Assembly (NCBI GenBank): GCA_017631875.1
Contig: JAGBSL010000057.1
Span: 1 to 6,509 of the forward strand
Origin: Bacteroidales bacterium
GTDB taxonomy: Bacteria; Bacteroidota; Bacteroidia; Bacteroidales; UBA932
DNA length: 6,509 nt
Direction of reading: 5' to 3'
How positions within the stretch are numbered: position 1 is the first letter of the stretch; each line of letters starts with the position of its first letter. The notes under the pieces were generated by a model. It was not told the origin of the DNA and did not search any database. It saw only the letters and a program-made list of their open reading frames with translations. Of this stretch, positions 5,826 to 6,509 are shown piece by piece. The position numbers and the translations under genes were made by a program.

Positions 5826-6509
5826 CTAAATATTCATAAACATGCGGTTGACAAGGTCGCAGAAGACAATTTTGGAACTTACGTTCCTGTCAATCATCGA
5901 AACGACCTTATCTATATTTGCTATCTGCTTAACACAGAATCCCTTAGGGCACTTTGCCGCCATATCGGCATAAAAATCCTGCTCCTGATCGCCTATATCC
6001 GCGATCTGCGGGAGGTTCTGCTGCAGCATGAAGATCTTCCTTATGCAGGAAGCTGCAAAGTTACAAAAAGCTTTCTGTTTTTCACGCGAATCCAATGCCG
6101 CCATGGCCTCACCGCAATCTAGGGCGGCCATCAGATCCTTGGATACTATCGCATTCATCAGATCGGCGAAAAGATCAAGGAACATGTTTCCGTCCTCATC
6201 TTCCACCAGCGGCCTGCGCTCCTGCACCAGACGCTGCTCCTCCTTGGTCAGAGGCATCACGCGGATACTCTGGCAACGGGAGAATATGGTCTGCAGCACC
6301 TTCTCGGGAGCATGTGTAATGAACAGGAACAGGGTCTTCTGCGGAGGTTCCTCCACCATCTTCAAAAGCCTGTTGGCCGTCTCCTGGTTCATCTTTTCCG
6401 GCAGATAGAATATCACTGCCTTATATCCGTCATAAACCGGCGCAAGCGAGAGCTTGGTAATGATAGACTTAGCCTCAGCTACCGCTATGAGGCCGTTCTT
6501 GCTCTCGAT
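5826..6509 (-). CDS. holB: DNA polymerase III subunit delta' (5' end outside window)
   Basis: Clamp-loader subunit that, with delta and the gamma/tau subunits, loads the sliding clamp for chromosomal replication. The frame is open to the right edge, so the 227 visible residues are the middle and C-terminal part; the GTG at 6416 is internal, because the sequence before it (AVIFYLPEKM and upstream) is already in family register. Visible landmarks are AVIFYLPEKMNQETANRLLK (31-50 of the fragment), MVEEPPQKTLFLFITHAPEK (51-70), and the SRC motif of sensor 1 (77-79), followed by the helical C-terminal domain. The N-terminal nucleotide-fold start and any zinc module lie outside the window. It leads the holB-ricT-trmB run; its promoter is not visible. 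Confidence 0.87.
   Translation of the reverse strand: MESKNGLIAVAEAKSIITKLSLAPVYDGYKAVIFYLPEKMNQETANRLLKMVEEPPQKTLFLFITHAPEKVLQTIFSRCQSIRVMPLTKEEQRLVQERRPLVEDEDGNMFLDLFADLMNAIVSKDLMAALDCGEAMAALDSREKQKAFCNFAASCIRKIFMLQQNLPQIADIGDQEQDFYADMAAKCPKGFCVKQIANIDKVVSMIDRNVSSKIVFCDLVNRMFMNI

Noticed and set aside
6028..6408. 126-residue plus-strand frame
   Set aside because: Antisense to holB, whose reading frame has clear family motifs.

Overview
This window looks like a chromosomal segment from a member of the Bacteroidota, most likely the order Bacteroidales. Three things point there: the protein variants (a long MetK of about 440 residues, a RicT-type PSP1 protein with extra N-terminal cysteines, and a TrmB with an F-x-D-P-Q motif), the lack of Shine-Dalgarno sequences before the start codons, and a promoter matching the Bacteroidetes TTG / TAnnTTTG pattern ahead of miaA. 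All assignments come from reading motifs in the translations; no database search was possible.

Layout: positions 1-319 are a mostly non-coding metK leader. It holds a possible last few codons of an upstream gene, a terminator-like hairpin, a facing pair of REP-like palindromic repeats and a 24-bp direct repeat. metK (+) is followed by a long inverted repeat with a folded insert, which separates it from the convergent smpB (-). smpB and miaA (+) diverge from a 224-bp spacer that contains two near-identical 13-bp-stem hairpins and a good miaA promoter. miaA and trmB (-) converge on a strong bidirectional terminator plus a second hairpin placed right after the trmB stop. The right part is a leftward operon, holB (5' end outside the window) - ricT - trmB, with 45 nt and 6 nt between the genes. 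The holB-ricT gap carries a perfect hairpin capped by GCAA on the transcribed strand.

Together these are housekeeping genes centred on translation and nucleic-acid metabolism. MetK makes S-adenosylmethionine, which TrmB uses for tRNA m7G46. MiaA prenylates A37 of tRNAs, the step before SAM-dependent methylthiolation by MiaB elsewhere in the genome. SmpB rescues stalled ribosomes with tmRNA. HolB is the delta' clamp-loader subunit, and RicT is an Fe-S-type RNA-processing factor whose pairing with holB is also seen in Bacillus. I see no phage, insertion sequence, CRISPR array, defence system or biosynthetic cluster, and no clearly novel system. The points worth a second look are the repeated and structured intergenic elements, the basic RGG-like tail of RicT, and the variant MiaA and TrmB sequences.
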